Shown: positions 23,048-31,965, counted from the first letter of the stretch. The stretch is DNA of 37,166 bases from Clostridium sp. CAG:510 (GCA_000434615.1 FR880817.1:1-37166); one strand, 5' to 3'. The notes: generated by a model from the sequence alone, not told the origin. Program-made: numbers and translations.

Positions 23048-24079
23048 TTATTTCTGCGCCTCAAAGGCGGCATCGGAGGCTGCCTGGAAAACTTCCGGGT
23101 AATCGTAGCCGTCGGCAACCCGGTAAAGGGGATAGCCGTTTTCAAAGGCGGCAAAATAAACATAATCACCGGCAACACTTATGTGGGTATAATTGCCGTC
23201 CATTAAAATAACGGGATTACTTCCGTCCTTCTGCATACGGATAAGAGCGGGATTTTCCACAGAGTTTTTCTGGTAGTAAACATAATTGCCGGTGAGGTTG
23301 AAGCAGTCCACACGGTCGTTTGTAAGGACCTCAATTTCATCAGCGGAAAGAGAATAACGGCAGAGGCGGTAGTTGTTTGCCACATCCAGATAGTAGATAT
23401 AGCCGTTGTCGTAAACCGGGTACCAGAGGTCTCCCTGCCAGGCGGCGGAAGTACTGCCGGAATGGGTGTCGTAACGGTACAGGTAATGGTTGGTGTTGTT
23501 GCCCGCATAATAAACGGTGCCGTCCGGAAGGGCGCAGGAGAAATCGGCGCTGATGCGTTCTAAAAGCTCCGGCTCCCTGGCACTGATTTTCTGACGGTAA
23601 AACCGGGGACCGTCCGTGCCTGCGCACTGGTAATACAAATAGTTGTCAATAAGCTGCATGTTGTAAATGACCTCTTTGGAAAGGCTGGTAATGTGCCTGC
23701 CGTTTAACTGCGCGCGGCATAAGGAATGGGAGGAAAAAAGGTAGCCCAGACCTGCGGTGCCGGAAGAAGTATTCTGGAAGTAAAAAAGATATTTGCCGCC
23801 GGCACAGATGTTGGAAACACTGGTGGCAATCAGCTTCTTCATATGGCTGCCGTCCGTGTCCATCACATACAGGGCATTGCCATCGTAGGGGTTGGCAAAA
23901 TAGACCTTTCCGTTGTATTCACAGAACATGCCGCCGTTGTAAAGATTGCCGGCACTGTTGCCCACGGTGCCTTCGGGAACGGGGGCAACGCGGTTGCTTA
24001 AAATGTATAAAAAGATGAGGAGTCCGAGTAGCAGAACTAAAAGGCTGCCGATTAAAAATTTTTTTGCTTTTGCGTTCAT
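23048..24079 (-). CDS. Membrane-anchored DUF5050 beta-propeller-like protein
   Basis: Protein of 343 residues. A short basic N-terminus (MNAKAKK) and one hydrophobic segment (about 8-28) anchor it with the bulk outside the cell. The rest is a series of repeats built around motifs such as GKVYFANPYDGNALYVMDTDGS, GKYLFYFQN, DNYLYYQC, DNGYIYYLD and GDYVYFA. These are the Tyr/Phe-rich strands of DUF5050, probably a beta-propeller. Function is unknown; such proteins may bind carbohydrate or cell-wall material or act as sensors. AAAAGGA lies before the ATG on the minus strand. It has its own promoter, overlapping that of pheA, and shares a terminator with the ATPase gene. Confidence 0.82.
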   Translation of the reverse strand: MNAKAKKFLIGSLLVLLLGLLIFLYILSNRVAPVPEGTVGNSAGNLYNGGMFCEYNGKVYFANPYDGNALYVMDTDGSHMKKLIATSVSNICAGGKYLFYFQNTSSGTAGLGYLFSSHSLCRAQLNGRHITSLSKEVIYNMQLIDNYLYYQCAGTDGPRFYRQKISAREPELLERISADFSCALPDGTVYYAGNNTNHYLYRYDTHSGSTSAAWQGDLWYPVYDNGYIYYLDVANNYRLCRYSLSADEIEVLTNDRVDCFNLTGNYVYYQKNSVENPALIRMQKDGSNPVILMDGNYTHISVAGDYVYFAAFENGYPLYRVADGYDYPEVFQAASDAAFEAQK

Positions 24080-24111
24080 AAAAGTATCCTTTTCTCACAG
24101 ATTTTACCCTC

Positions 24112-24140
24112 ATTATAGACTTAATTTTACTTGCTATCAA
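24112..24140 (-). promoter_or_regulatory. Promoter of the DUF5050 gene
   Basis: On the minus strand, TTGATA (24140-24135) and a perfect TATAAT (24117-24112) are 17 bases apart, about 30 bases before the start codon. The -35 box overlaps the plus-strand pheA promoter, so only one of the two may be usable at a time. Confidence 0.7.
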
Positions 24141-24157
24141 GGGGGTTTTGGTATAAG
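24131..24157 (+). promoter_or_regulatory. Promoter of pheA
   Basis: TTGCTA (24131-24136) and TATAAG (24152-24157) are 15 bases apart, with TGG before the -10 (extended -10). The short spacer makes it a moderate candidate, but it is the only one in the gap. Transcription would start about 28 bases before the gene, leaving no room for a leader-peptide attenuator. Confidence 0.5.
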
Positions 24158-24192
24158 ATAAAGTGTAAAATCAGGGAAAAAGAGGTGCCACT

Positions 24193-25317
24193 TTGGAGTT
24201 AGCGGAATTGCGAAAGAGTCTGGATGAAATTGATGAGCAGATAGTTTCTCTGTACGAGAAGCGCATGAAAATCTGCGCAGGCGTTGCTGAATATAAAATA
24301 GAAACCGGAAAGCAGGTTTTAGATACCGCAAGAGAAGCGGAAAAGATAGCAAAAGTAAAGGAAATGGTAAAGGACCCCGGAAACAGACAGGGTGTGGAAG
24401 AGCTGTTTGAGCAGATTATGTCCATGAGCCGCAAGCTGCAGTACAAGATGCTGGCGGAGGGGAAAAATCAGTTAAGGCTTCCTTTTGATATGGTGGAGTC
24501 TCTTCCTACGGAAAACATGCATGTGGTCTTTCAGGGAAGTGAAGGCTCCTATTCCCAGGAGGCGTGCATACGTTTCTTCGGAAAAAAAGCAGATGCCTTT
24601 CATGTGGAAAGCTTCCGGGATGCCATGAATGCACTGGAAGAGGGCAGAGCCGACTATGCGGTGCTTCCCATTGAAAACTCCACGGCGGGCATTGTCAATG
24701 AAATTTATGACCTTTTAGTAGAATACGAAAACTACATTGTGGGTGAACAGATTATTAAGATAGAGCATTGCCTGATGGCATGCGAGGGAGCGACCAAGGA
24801 CACCATCCGCACGGTGTATTCCCATCCCCAGTCCTTAATGCAGTGCGCACGCTACTTACAGCAGTATGACTGGCAGCAGATCAGCATGAAAAACAATGCG
24901 TTTGCGGCAAAAAAGGTAGCGGACGAAAAAGATATCACGGAGGCAGCCATTGCCGGAGAGCATGCGGCGGAGGCGTACGGTCTTAACATACTGGAAAAGA
25001 GCATCAACCAGTCGGAAACAAACTCTACGCGGTTTGTGATTTTATCCAACCGCAAGATTTACTGTAAGAATGCAAAGAAAGTGAGCATCTGCTTTGAACT
25101 GCCCCACAAGAGCGGTTCTTTGTACCATGCCCTTTCCCATGTGATTTTCAACAACTTAAACATGACCAAGATTGAAAGCCGTCCCATTGAGGACAGAAAC
25201 TGGGAATACCGCTTCTTTGTGGATTTCGAGGGCAACCTTACGGACAGTGCCGTGATGAATGCGCTGCGGGGACTCAGAGAAGAAACCAGAAGCATGAAGA
25301 TTCTGGGAAATTACTAA
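24193..25317 (+). CDS. pheA: Bifunctional chorismate mutase/prephenate dehydratase (P-protein)
   Basis: Protein of 374 residues that makes prephenate from chorismate and phenylpyruvate from prephenate, the phenylalanine branch. The N-terminal AroQ mutase (1 to about 85) opens LAELRKSLDEIDEQIVSLYEKRM. The dehydratase (about 105-290) has FQGSEGSYSQEA, LPIENSTAGIVNE and NSTRF (277-281) with the key Thr. The C-terminal ACT domain (about 295-374) has ALSHV and IESRP, the phenylalanine feedback site. The start is TTG 24193, supported by AGAGGTG upstream and by the mutase N-terminus, which would be cut short by any later ATG. It is the only aromatic amino acid gene in the window. Confidence 0.95.
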   Translation: MELAELRKSLDEIDEQIVSLYEKRMKICAGVAEYKIETGKQVLDTAREAEKIAKVKEMVKDPGNRQGVEELFEQIMSMSRKLQYKMLAEGKNQLRLPFDMVESLPTENMHVVFQGSEGSYSQEACIRFFGKKADAFHVESFRDAMNALEEGRADYAVLPIENSTAGIVNEIYDLLVEYENYIVGEQIIKIEHCLMACEGATKDTIRTVYSHPQSLMQCARYLQQYDWQQISMKNNAFAAKKVADEKDITEAAIAGEHAAEAYGLNILEKSINQSETNSTRFVILSNRKIYCKNAKKVSICFELPHKSGSLYHALSHVIFNNLNMTKIESRPIEDRNWEYRFFVDFEGNLTDSAVMNALRGLREETRSMKILGNY

Positions 25318-25337
25318 GAACAAGGCAGGATAAACAT

Positions 25338-26636
25338 ATGCGGGAACAGGAACTTATCGTATACAGGGAATTTGAGGACGGCGAGCTTTTGCATGACATG
25401 GCGTTTCTCATGACCCATTACAATGATGCTTACTATAATAAAGAGGATCTGGCGGCGCTTTTTTACGAGGACATCCATAAGCTGTTAGACCTTGCGGGGA
25501 CTTACGGGTTCCACGGCAACCTCTGGCACTGTTATCTGACCAATTTACTGGTAAACAACGAAAACAGTTACAGCAAGGCGTGCGAAATCAGAGGCAAAGT
25601 GGAGGGTACCATAAATAAGGCGGTGCTGCATGATATCCTGATTTTCAAGGAACTCTACGATTTTGATTTTACACCGGTTACGGAGGCGTTAAATGTACCG
25701 GAATATGCCCTGCTTACGGACTACGAAGCCTCCAGCGAGGAGAGCAAGGTCTACAACAAGCGCATCTGCAGCCGGATCTGCGAGCTGGCGGAGAAGTTCT
25801 GCAACGACCATACCGCGGAGGAAATGAAGGATACCCTGACAGAATTTTATAAAGAATACGGTGTGGGCAAATTCGGTCTGCACAAGGCATTCCGTGTGGA
25901 GCATGACGAAAACGGCGTGCAGATTGTTCCCATTTTAAACATTGCCCATGTGAAGCTGTCCGACCTTGTGGGGTATGAGCTTGCCAAGGCAAAGTTAGTG
26001 GAAAACACGGAAGCGTTTGTAAACGGAAGAAAAGCCAACAACTGCCTTTTATACGGCGATGCGGGCACCGGCAAATCCACCAGCATCAAGGGCATTGTGA
26101 ACGAATATTATGACCGCGGGCTTCGTATTATTGAGGTATACAAGCATCAGTTTCAGGATTTGAACGATGTGATTGCCCAGATTAAAAACCGGAATTATAA
26201 ATTTATCATCTACATGGATGATTTGAGCTTTGAAGAATTTGAAATCGAATATAAATATCTGAAAGCCGTTATCGAGGGCGGATTGGAAAAGAAGCCGGAC
26301 AATGTGCTGATTTACGCCACATCCAACCGCAGACATCTTGTGCGGGAGAAATTTACCGACAAGGAGGAGAGGGAGGACGATCTGCACCGTGGCGATACCG
26401 TGGCGGAAAAGCTATCCTTATCTTCCCGTTTCGGCGTGACCATCTATTTCGGCGCACCGGACAAACGGCAGTTCCAGGAAATTGTCACCACACTGGCGGA
26501 CAGATACGGCATTATAATGGATGAAAGCCTGCTTTTAGCAGAGGCGAACAAGTGGGAGCTTTCCCACGGCGGTCTGTCGGGACGCACGGCGCAGCAGTTT
26601 ATTGATTACCTTTTGGGAAAGGGGGAGGATGCATGA
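25338..26636 (+). CDS. DUF815-family AAA+ ATPase
   Basis: Protein of 432 residues. An N-terminal helical half (1 to about 195) of unknown role precedes a DUF815 ATPase domain with Walker A GDAGTGKST (K246), Walker B FIIYMDD, a sensor-like YATSNRRHL and a C-terminal arginine-containing lid (GLSGRTAQQF). DUF815 proteins are AAA+ ATPases of undefined substrate. The gene starts 20 bases after pheA and ends overlapping ppx by ATGA, so it is probably made along with the polyphosphate enzymes. No membrane segment or signal is visible. GGCAGGA lies upstream of the ATG. Confidence 0.85.
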   Translation: MREQELIVYREFEDGELLHDMAFLMTHYNDAYYNKEDLAALFYEDIHKLLDLAGTYGFHGNLWHCYLTNLLVNNENSYSKACEIRGKVEGTINKAVLHDILIFKELYDFDFTPVTEALNVPEYALLTDYEASSEESKVYNKRICSRICELAEKFCNDHTAEEMKDTLTEFYKEYGVGKFGLHKAFRVEHDENGVQIVPILNIAHVKLSDLVGYELAKAKLVENTEAFVNGRKANNCLLYGDAGTGKSTSIKGIVNEYYDRGLRIIEVYKHQFQDLNDVIAQIKNRNYKFIIYMDDLSFEEFEIEYKYLKAVIEGGLEKKPDNVLIYATSNRRHLVREKFTDKEEREDDLHRGDTVAEKLSLSSRFGVTIYFGAPDKRQFQEIVTTLADRYGIIMDESLLLAEANKWELSHGGLSGRTAQQFIDYLLGKGEDA

Positions 26637-28171
26637 AAGTATTTGCAGCCATTGACGTAGGCTCATATGAGCTCTCCATGAAAATCTTTGAATTTACCGA
26701 AAAAAACGGCATGCGGGAGATTGACCATATCCGCCATAAGCTGGACCTGGGAAGCGAGACCTATTCCGCAGGAAAGCTGAGCACGGAAAAAGTGGATGAA
26801 CTCTGCCGGGTACTGAAGGAATACAAGGATATTTTAACCGGCTATAAGGTGGATGCCTACAAAGCATACGGCACCAGCGCCATCAGGGAAATGGAGAACC
26901 GGGACATTGTCATCGAGCAGATTGCCCAGACCACCGGCATCCGGATTGAGGTGTTAAGTAACTCGGAACAGCGTTTCTTGAACTACAAATCCGTGGCGGC
27001 CAAGGGAGAGGCTTTTGACAGACTGCTTGACAAGGGCACCCTTTTTCTTGACATCGGCGGCGGCAGCATCCAGCTTTCTTTGTTTGACAAAGGGGTATTA
27101 AACACCACCCAGAACCTGAAGCTCGGCGTGCTCCGGCTGCGGGAGCGCCTGGGACATATCAATACCAGCCCTTCCCGTATGGAAGAGCTTATTGAGGAAT
27201 TGGACGATGCCCAGTTGTCCGTCCTGTATAAGCTGTACTTAAAGGATAAAAATATTTCCAATATTATTTTGGTGGACGATTACCTGTCCCCGTGGCTGAA
27301 AAACGGACTCTTCAGTACGGAGGCTCCCGGCTATGTATCGGCGGCGCAGTGCGGCACCTTTGTACAGAACCTGCGGGAAAGAAGCACGACGGAAATTGCC
27401 GCAAAATTAGGTATTTCCGAAGAAAACGCGGGCCTTATGTTTATTTCCGCCATTCTGGTGAACCGTATTTTAACCATGACGGGCGCGGAACAGATATGGG
27501 TGCCGGGCGCTACATTGTGCGACGGTATTGCCTACGAATACGGACAGAAGCAGAAGCTTGTGGTAAACGGCCACGACTTTGAAAAGGATATTTTAGACTG
27601 CGCACTGCAGATAAGCAAGCGCTACATGGGAAGCCGGAAGCGTGCGGAAACGCTGGAAAGCCTTACTATGAACATTTTCGACAACACGAAAAAACTGCAC
27701 GGTCTCGGCAAGCGGGAGCGTCTTTACCTGCAGCTTGCGGCACTCTTACATGACTGCGGAAAATACATCAGCATGATAAACGTCGGGGAGTGTTCCTACC
27801 AGATTATCATGGCGACGGAAATCATCGGACTTTCCCACAAGGAGAGAGAAATGGTTGCCTACATTGTCCGGTTTAACCACGATGACTTTTTATATTATGA
27901 TGAACTGAGCAAGGATTCTTCCTTAGATATGCAGTCTTACCTGACGGTGGCAAAGCTGACCGCCATTCTTAGGATCGCCAACGGTCTGGACAGAAGCCAC
28001 AAGCAGAAATTCAAGAACGTCAAGGTGGCGCTGAAAGACAGGGAGTTGGTGCTTACCGTGGATACCAAAGAGGACATCAGCTTAGAGAAGGGACTGTTTA
28101 CGGACAGGGCGCTTTTCTTCAAGGAAGTGTTTAACGTGCAGCCCACCATAAAACAGAAACGCAGTTTGTAA
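26633..28171 (+). CDS. ppx: Exopolyphosphatase (Ppx/GppA family) with C-terminal HD domain
   Basis: Protein of 512 residues that removes terminal phosphates from polyphosphate or converts pppGpp to ppGpp. The N-terminal actin-like fold has AAIDVGSYELSMKIFE, YGTSAIREMEN and LFLDIGGGSIQLSLF; the second half ends in an HD-type helical domain with AALLHDCGKYI, as in the larger Ppx/GppA proteins. The glutamates and glycine-rich loops needed for phosphate binding appear present. It overlaps the DUF815 gene by four bases and is followed 16 bases later by ppk1, so polyphosphate making and breaking are encoded together. Confidence 0.92.
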   Translation: MKVFAAIDVGSYELSMKIFEFTEKNGMREIDHIRHKLDLGSETYSAGKLSTEKVDELCRVLKEYKDILTGYKVDAYKAYGTSAIREMENRDIVIEQIAQTTGIRIEVLSNSEQRFLNYKSVAAKGEAFDRLLDKGTLFLDIGGGSIQLSLFDKGVLNTTQNLKLGVLRLRERLGHINTSPSRMEELIEELDDAQLSVLYKLYLKDKNISNIILVDDYLSPWLKNGLFSTEAPGYVSAAQCGTFVQNLRERSTTEIAAKLGISEENAGLMFISAILVNRILTMTGAEQIWVPGATLCDGIAYEYGQKQKLVVNGHDFEKDILDCALQISKRYMGSRKRAETLESLTMNIFDNTKKLHGLGKRERLYLQLAALLHDCGKYISMINVGECSYQIIMATEIIGLSHKEREMVAYIVRFNHDDFLYYDELSKDSSLDMQSYLTVAKLTAILRIANGLDRSHKQKFKNVKVALKDRELVLTVDTKEDISLEKGLFTDRALFFKEVFNVQPTIKQKRSL

Positions 28172-28187
28172 AGAAAGGGAAATCCGT

Positions 28188-30317
28188 ATGGGAGATAAGA
28201 AAAAAGAATTTAAAAATCCGGCTTATTATACCAACCGGGAATTGAGCTGGCTGTTGTTTGACCATAGAGTGCTTTCCGAAGCAAGGGACAAAAGTATTCC
28301 CCTGTTTGAAAGACTGAAATTTTTAAGCATTACCGCATCCAACCTGGATGAATTTTTCATGATTCGTGTGGCATCCTTAAAGGATATGGTGCATGCGGGT
28401 TATACTAAGAAGGACATTGCGGGAATGACGGCGGGGGAGCAGCTTGCCGCCCTCAATCCCAAAATCCATGAAATGGTAAACCTGCAGTATTCCACCTACA
28501 ACCGTTCCCTGCTTCCGCTTTTGGAAACCAACGGCCTGCATGTGATAAAAAAGCATGAAATGTTAAACGAAAAGGAAGCGGCTTTTGTAGACTCCTATTT
28601 TGAACTGAACGTCTATCCGGTGCTGACCCCCATGGCGGTGGACTCCTCCCGGCCGTTCCCGCTTATCCGCAACAAGTCCTTAAATTTAGGCGCCCTTGTA
28701 ACCAAGAAAAACGGCGACGGAGAACTGGAATTTGCCACGGTGCAGGTACCCAGCGTATTGCCCCGTATTGTGGAGCTGCCGGCGGATGAGGGCTCAAGAA
28801 AGGTGATTTTATTAGAGGAAATCATCGAGCGCAACATTGAAAAGCTGTTTTTGAACTATACCATTGTCTGTGTGCATCCCTTCCGTATCATGCGTAATGC
28901 CGACCTCACCATTGACGAGGATGAGGCAGCAGACCTGTTGAAAGAAATCGAGAAGCAGTTGAAAAAGAGACAGTGGGGTGAGGCCATCCGTCTGGAAGTA
29001 GAAGACGGCATGGATAAGCGTCTGGTAAAAATCTTAAAGAAAGAGCTTCATATCGACGAGGACGATATTTACAATATTGACGGTCCCCTGGACCTTACCT
29101 TCTTAATGAAGATGTACGGACTGGAAGGCTTTGAACACTTAAAAGCAGAGAAATACACACCCCAGCAACATCCGGCGCTGCCGGCGGGCGAGGATATTTT
29201 CGCCGCCATCCGTAAGGGTGACATCCTGCTGCATCATCCGTACCAGAGCTTTACTCCGGTAGTGGATTTTATCAGGCAGGCAGCCAAGGACAAGGACGTA
29301 CTGGCAATCAAACAGACCCTGTACCGTGTCAGCGGCAATTCCCCCATTATTGCGGCACTGGCGGAAGCAGCGGAAAACGGCAAGCAGGTTTCTGTTCTGG
29401 TGGAATTAAAAGCGCGTTTTGATGAGGAAAACAATATCGTGTGGGCAAGAATGCTGGAAAAGGCAGGCTGCCACGTTATTTACGGTCTTGTGGGCTTAAA
29501 GACCCACAGCAAGATTACCCTGGTAGTCCGCAGGGAAGAGGACGGCATCCGCCGTTATGTGCACCTTGGCACCGGCAACTACAACGACGCCACCGCCAAG
29601 CTCTATACGGACGTGGGGCTGCTTACCTGCAGCGAAGCCATCGGCGAGGATGCAACGGCGGTATTCAACATGCTGTCCGGTTATTCCGAACCGCTTTCCT
29701 GGAACAAGCTGGCACTGGCGCCCATCTGGTTAAAAAAGAAATTCCTGTATTTAATCGGCAGGGAAAGTGACAATGCCAGGGCGGGGAAGGAAGCCCATAT
29801 CATTGCGAAGATGAATTCCTTATGCGATCCGGATATTATTGCGGCGCTTTATGAAGCCAGTGCGGCAGGTGTAAAGATAGAGCTGATTGTGCGCGGTATC
29901 TGCTGCTTAAAGGTAGGCATTCCGGGCGTCAGCGAGACGATTTCCGTCCGCTCCATCGTAGGCAATTTCCTGGAACACAGCCGTATTTTCTATTTTGAAA
30001 ATGCAGGCAATCCCGAATTTTACTGCTCCAGTGCGGACTGGATGCCCCGTAACTTAGAGCGAAGAGTGGAAATCTTATTCCCGGTGGAAAAAGAAGAGCT
30101 GCGCCAGAGACTGTATCACATTTTAGACTGTGAGCTGAAGGATACGATAAAGGCGCATGTGCTTACACCGGAAGGCAGCTATGAAAAGGTAGACAGGAGA
30201 GGAAAGGAAGCTCTGAATTCCCAGGATGAATTCTGTAAGGAAGCCGTTTTGCTGGCAAAGGCGGCTCCTGAGGAAGGGGAAACAAGGGTGTTTATTCCGG
30301 AAACACACCATGAATAA
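28188..30317 (+). CDS. ppk1: Polyphosphate kinase 1
   Basis: Protein of 709 residues, the standard Ppk1 size. It builds polyphosphate from ATP through a phosphohistidine. The N-terminal domain has NRELSWLLFDHRVLSEA and the head domain FLSITASNLDEFFMIRVASL. The catalytic region has FDEENNIVWARMLEKAG, the phosphorylated histidine H440 in THSKI, VHLGTGNYND and, near the end, SSADWMPRNLERRVEILFPV. It is complete. AAGAAAGGGAA precedes the start. Its last eight bases overlap the maf start. Confidence 0.96.
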   Translation: MGDKKKEFKNPAYYTNRELSWLLFDHRVLSEARDKSIPLFERLKFLSITASNLDEFFMIRVASLKDMVHAGYTKKDIAGMTAGEQLAALNPKIHEMVNLQYSTYNRSLLPLLETNGLHVIKKHEMLNEKEAAFVDSYFELNVYPVLTPMAVDSSRPFPLIRNKSLNLGALVTKKNGDGELEFATVQVPSVLPRIVELPADEGSRKVILLEEIIERNIEKLFLNYTIVCVHPFRIMRNADLTIDEDEAADLLKEIEKQLKKRQWGEAIRLEVEDGMDKRLVKILKKELHIDEDDIYNIDGPLDLTFLMKMYGLEGFEHLKAEKYTPQQHPALPAGEDIFAAIRKGDILLHHPYQSFTPVVDFIRQAAKDKDVLAIKQTLYRVSGNSPIIAALAEAAENGKQVSVLVELKARFDEENNIVWARMLEKAGCHVIYGLVGLKTHSKITLVVRREEDGIRRYVHLGTGNYNDATAKLYTDVGLLTCSEAIGEDATAVFNMLSGYSEPLSWNKLALAPIWLKKKFLYLIGRESDNARAGKEAHIIAKMNSLCDPDIIAALYEASAAGVKIELIVRGICCLKVGIPGVSETISVRSIVGNFLEHSRIFYFENAGNPEFYCSSADWMPRNLERRVEILFPVEKEELRQRLYHILDCELKDTIKAHVLTPEGSYEKVDRRGKEALNSQDEFCKEAVLLAKAAPEEGETRVFIPETHHE

Positions 30318-30885
30318 AATCATACTGGCAAGCGCTTCCCCGCGCAGAAAGGAGCTACTTACACAGATAGGCATTCCTTTTGAGGTGCGGGTAAGCCATG
30401 TGGAAGAAAAAATAAAAGATACGCATCCGGAAGCGGTGGTGGAGTCTTTGGCGGAGCAAAAGGCAGAGGCGGTTTTTAGGGAAACAGACAAGGAAGCCCT
30501 GGTAATCGGCGCGGACACCATCGTGGTGCTGGACGGCAGGATTTTAGGAAAGCCGAAGTCGGAAGAAGAAGCGGTGGAAATGCTTTCCGCCCTTGCGGGA
30601 AGAAGCCATGAGGTATATACGGGCGTCTGCTTCCTTTACAGACAGAACGGCGAAGAGAAGAGAAAGGTATTTCACGAGGAAACGAAGGTTACGTTTTATC
30701 CGATGACAAAGCAGGAAACAGAGGCCTATGTCAGCACAAAGGACTGTATGGACAAAGCCGGCAGCTACGGTATCCAGGGTCCGGCTGCGGCATTTATAAA
30801 GGGGATCTGCGGGGATTACAACAACGTGGTGGGTCTGCCTGTGGCAAGAGTCTACCAGGAGCTTAAGGAGTGTGAATGGCTATGA
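30310..30885 (+). CDS. maf: Maf-family nucleoside triphosphate pyrophosphatase
   Basis: Protein of 191 residues, the normal Maf length. Maf proteins hydrolyse dTTP/UTP or modified nucleotides to the monophosphate. The signatures are LASASPRRKELL, GADTIVVLDGRILGKPKSEEEA, and YGIQGPAAAFIKGICGDYNNVVGLP, fitting the YhdE-like (dTTP/UTP) group. ATG 30310 was chosen because MNKIILASASPRR is the family N-terminus; the open frame extends back to 30226 inside ppk1. It overlaps ppk1 by eight bases and overlaps the next gene, so it is part of the same operon. Confidence 0.93.
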   Translation: MNKIILASASPRRKELLTQIGIPFEVRVSHVEEKIKDTHPEAVVESLAEQKAEAVFRETDKEALVIGADTIVVLDGRILGKPKSEEEAVEMLSALAGRSHEVYTGVCFLYRQNGEEKRKVFHEETKVTFYPMTKQETEAYVSTKDCMDKAGSYGIQGPAAAFIKGICGDYNNVVGLPVARVYQELKECEWL

Positions 30886-31535
30886 AAAAGGTTGTAATTT
30901 TTGACTTGGACGGTACACTGACCAATTCCCTTGCGTCCATGAAATTAAGCGGGGATATGGCGATGGCGAAATTCGGCATGGGTCCCTACACGGAGGACCA
31001 GTACAAGGTTTTCGTAGGAGACGGGGCAAGGGTTTTGGTGGAACGGTGTCTGATTGCCGGAGGCGATACGGAGCTTAAAAATCTGGATGCCGCTTACGAA
31101 GAGTACTGTAAGGTGTTTGAAAAATACTGTATGTATAAAGTGGAGCCCTACGACGGCATCAGAGAGCTGCTTTCCGCCCTGAAGGAAAAGGGAGTAAAGA
31201 TTGCTGTTTTAAGCAACAAGCCCCATGAAAGAACTAAGGATGTAATTAAGGCAGTCTTTGGCGAAGGCTATTTTGACGTGGTGCAGGGGCAGCAGGATGA
31301 TGTACCGAGGAAACCGTCCCCCATCGGTGTGTTCAAAATATTGGAAAAGCTGTCCCTCACACCGGAGGACTTGTTGTACATCGGAGACACCGGAACCGAC
31401 ATGCAGACCGGCAAGGCGGCAGGCGCGTTTACCGTGGGCGCCCTGTGGGGCTTCCGGACGGAAAAAGAGCTTAAAGAAAATCATGCGGATGTTTTGATAA
31501 AAAAACCGCAACAACTACTTGACTATTTGGCTTAG
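30876..31535 (+). CDS. HAD-family phosphatase (phosphoglycolate phosphatase-like)
   Basis: Haloacid dehalogenase fold hydrolase of 219 residues. Motif I is FDLDGTLTNS with nucleophile D10 and D12, motif II VLSNK, motif III the lysine of RKPSP, and motif IV GDTGTDMQTGKAAG. A helical cap lies between motifs I and II. The overall pattern is that of Gph/PpaX (phosphoglycolate phosphatase or pyrophosphatase PpaX); the substrate cannot be fixed from sequence. AAGGAG at 30865-30870 serves either ATG 30876 or ATG 30882; the latter overlaps the maf stop as ATGA. It ends the ppk/ppx operon. Confidence 0.9.
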   Translation: MAMKKVVIFDLDGTLTNSLASMKLSGDMAMAKFGMGPYTEDQYKVFVGDGARVLVERCLIAGGDTELKNLDAAYEEYCKVFEKYCMYKVEPYDGIRELLSALKEKGVKIAVLSNKPHERTKDVIKAVFGEGYFDVVQGQQDDVPRKPSPIGVFKILEKLSLTPEDLLYIGDTGTDMQTGKAAGAFTVGALWGFRTEKELKENHADVLIKKPQQLLDYLA

Positions 31536-31546
31536 AACGAATATTA
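31518..31546 (+). promoter_or_regulatory. Promoter of the small acidic protein gene
   Basis: TTGACT (31518-31523) and TATTAT (31541-31546) are 17 bases apart. The -35 box lies within the end of the HAD gene, and the -10 just after its stop. Start near 31553, about 36 bases before the ATG. Confidence 0.65.
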
Positions 31547-31588
31547 TGGTTAAATGATAGTTTTAATATGAATGCAGGAGGATGGGTT

Positions 31589-31852
31589 ATGCATGAGTAC
31601 GATGATGCAGTTTTAGCCTGTTTCTTGGAAAATCAGTTACAGCTTTTCCCGGAGGAAGTAGCTTCCACCGAGGAAGAAGCGGAAAGCTTCTTAGAGGATT
31701 GTATGGCTGTAGTGGTTGATTCCGCAGAAGATGTCCTTGCATACTTCGATGAAGCCGGTATCGATATGGACGGTGCCGATGAGGAAACGATTTTAGAGGC
31801 TTCCGAAGTATTCGATATAGGCGATGGCAGATACCTCATAGTAGAAGGTTAG
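31589..31852 (+). CDS. Small acidic protein of unknown function
   Basis: An 87-residue, strongly acidic protein (many Glu/Asp, hardly any Lys or Arg). It opens MHEYDDAVLACFLENQLQLF, then TEEEAESFLEDCMAVVVDS, and closes ASEVFDIGDGRYLIVEG. I do not recognise a characterised family. The alternation of helices and a short terminal beta-hairpin suggests a small folded domain, with two cysteines. AGGAGG at 31576-31581 is seven bases before ATG 31589, which is preferred over ATG 31568. It has its own promoter and a terminator after it, so it is a one-gene unit and probably well expressed. Confidence 0.8.
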   Translation: MHEYDDAVLACFLENQLQLFPEEVASTEEEAESFLEDCMAVVVDSAEDVLAYFDEAGIDMDGADEETILEASEVFDIGDGRYLIVEG

Positions 31853-31869
31853 GGACATACATTTTGCCG

Positions 31870-31888
31870 CGGACAAATGAGATGTCCG
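31870..31888 (+). other. Short hairpin before the asnB terminator
   Basis: CGGACA (31870-31875) pairs with TGTCCG (31883-31888) around AATGAGA. No adequate T-run follows, so it is probably a 3' end stem of the small acidic protein mRNA rather than a stand-alone terminator. Confidence 0.4.
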
Positions 31889-31916
31889 TTAAAACAGAAC
31901 AGTATTAAGTATGACG

Positions 31917-31965
31917 AAGACGTCAGGGAACTTGCAAAAGCAGGTTCGTTGACGTCTTTTTATTT
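31917..31965 (+). terminator. Strong Rho-independent terminator before asnB
   Basis: AAGACGTCA (31917-31925) pairs with TGACGTCTT (31950-31958); an inner stem pairs GAACTTGC (31928-31935) with GCAGGTTC (31940-31947) around AAAA, with a 2-by-2 internal loop between. TTT and an A/T-rich stretch follow. It ends the small acidic gene unit, or, if transcription starts upstream, could act as an attenuator of asnB. No T-box core (AGGGTGG) is visible. Confidence 0.88.
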
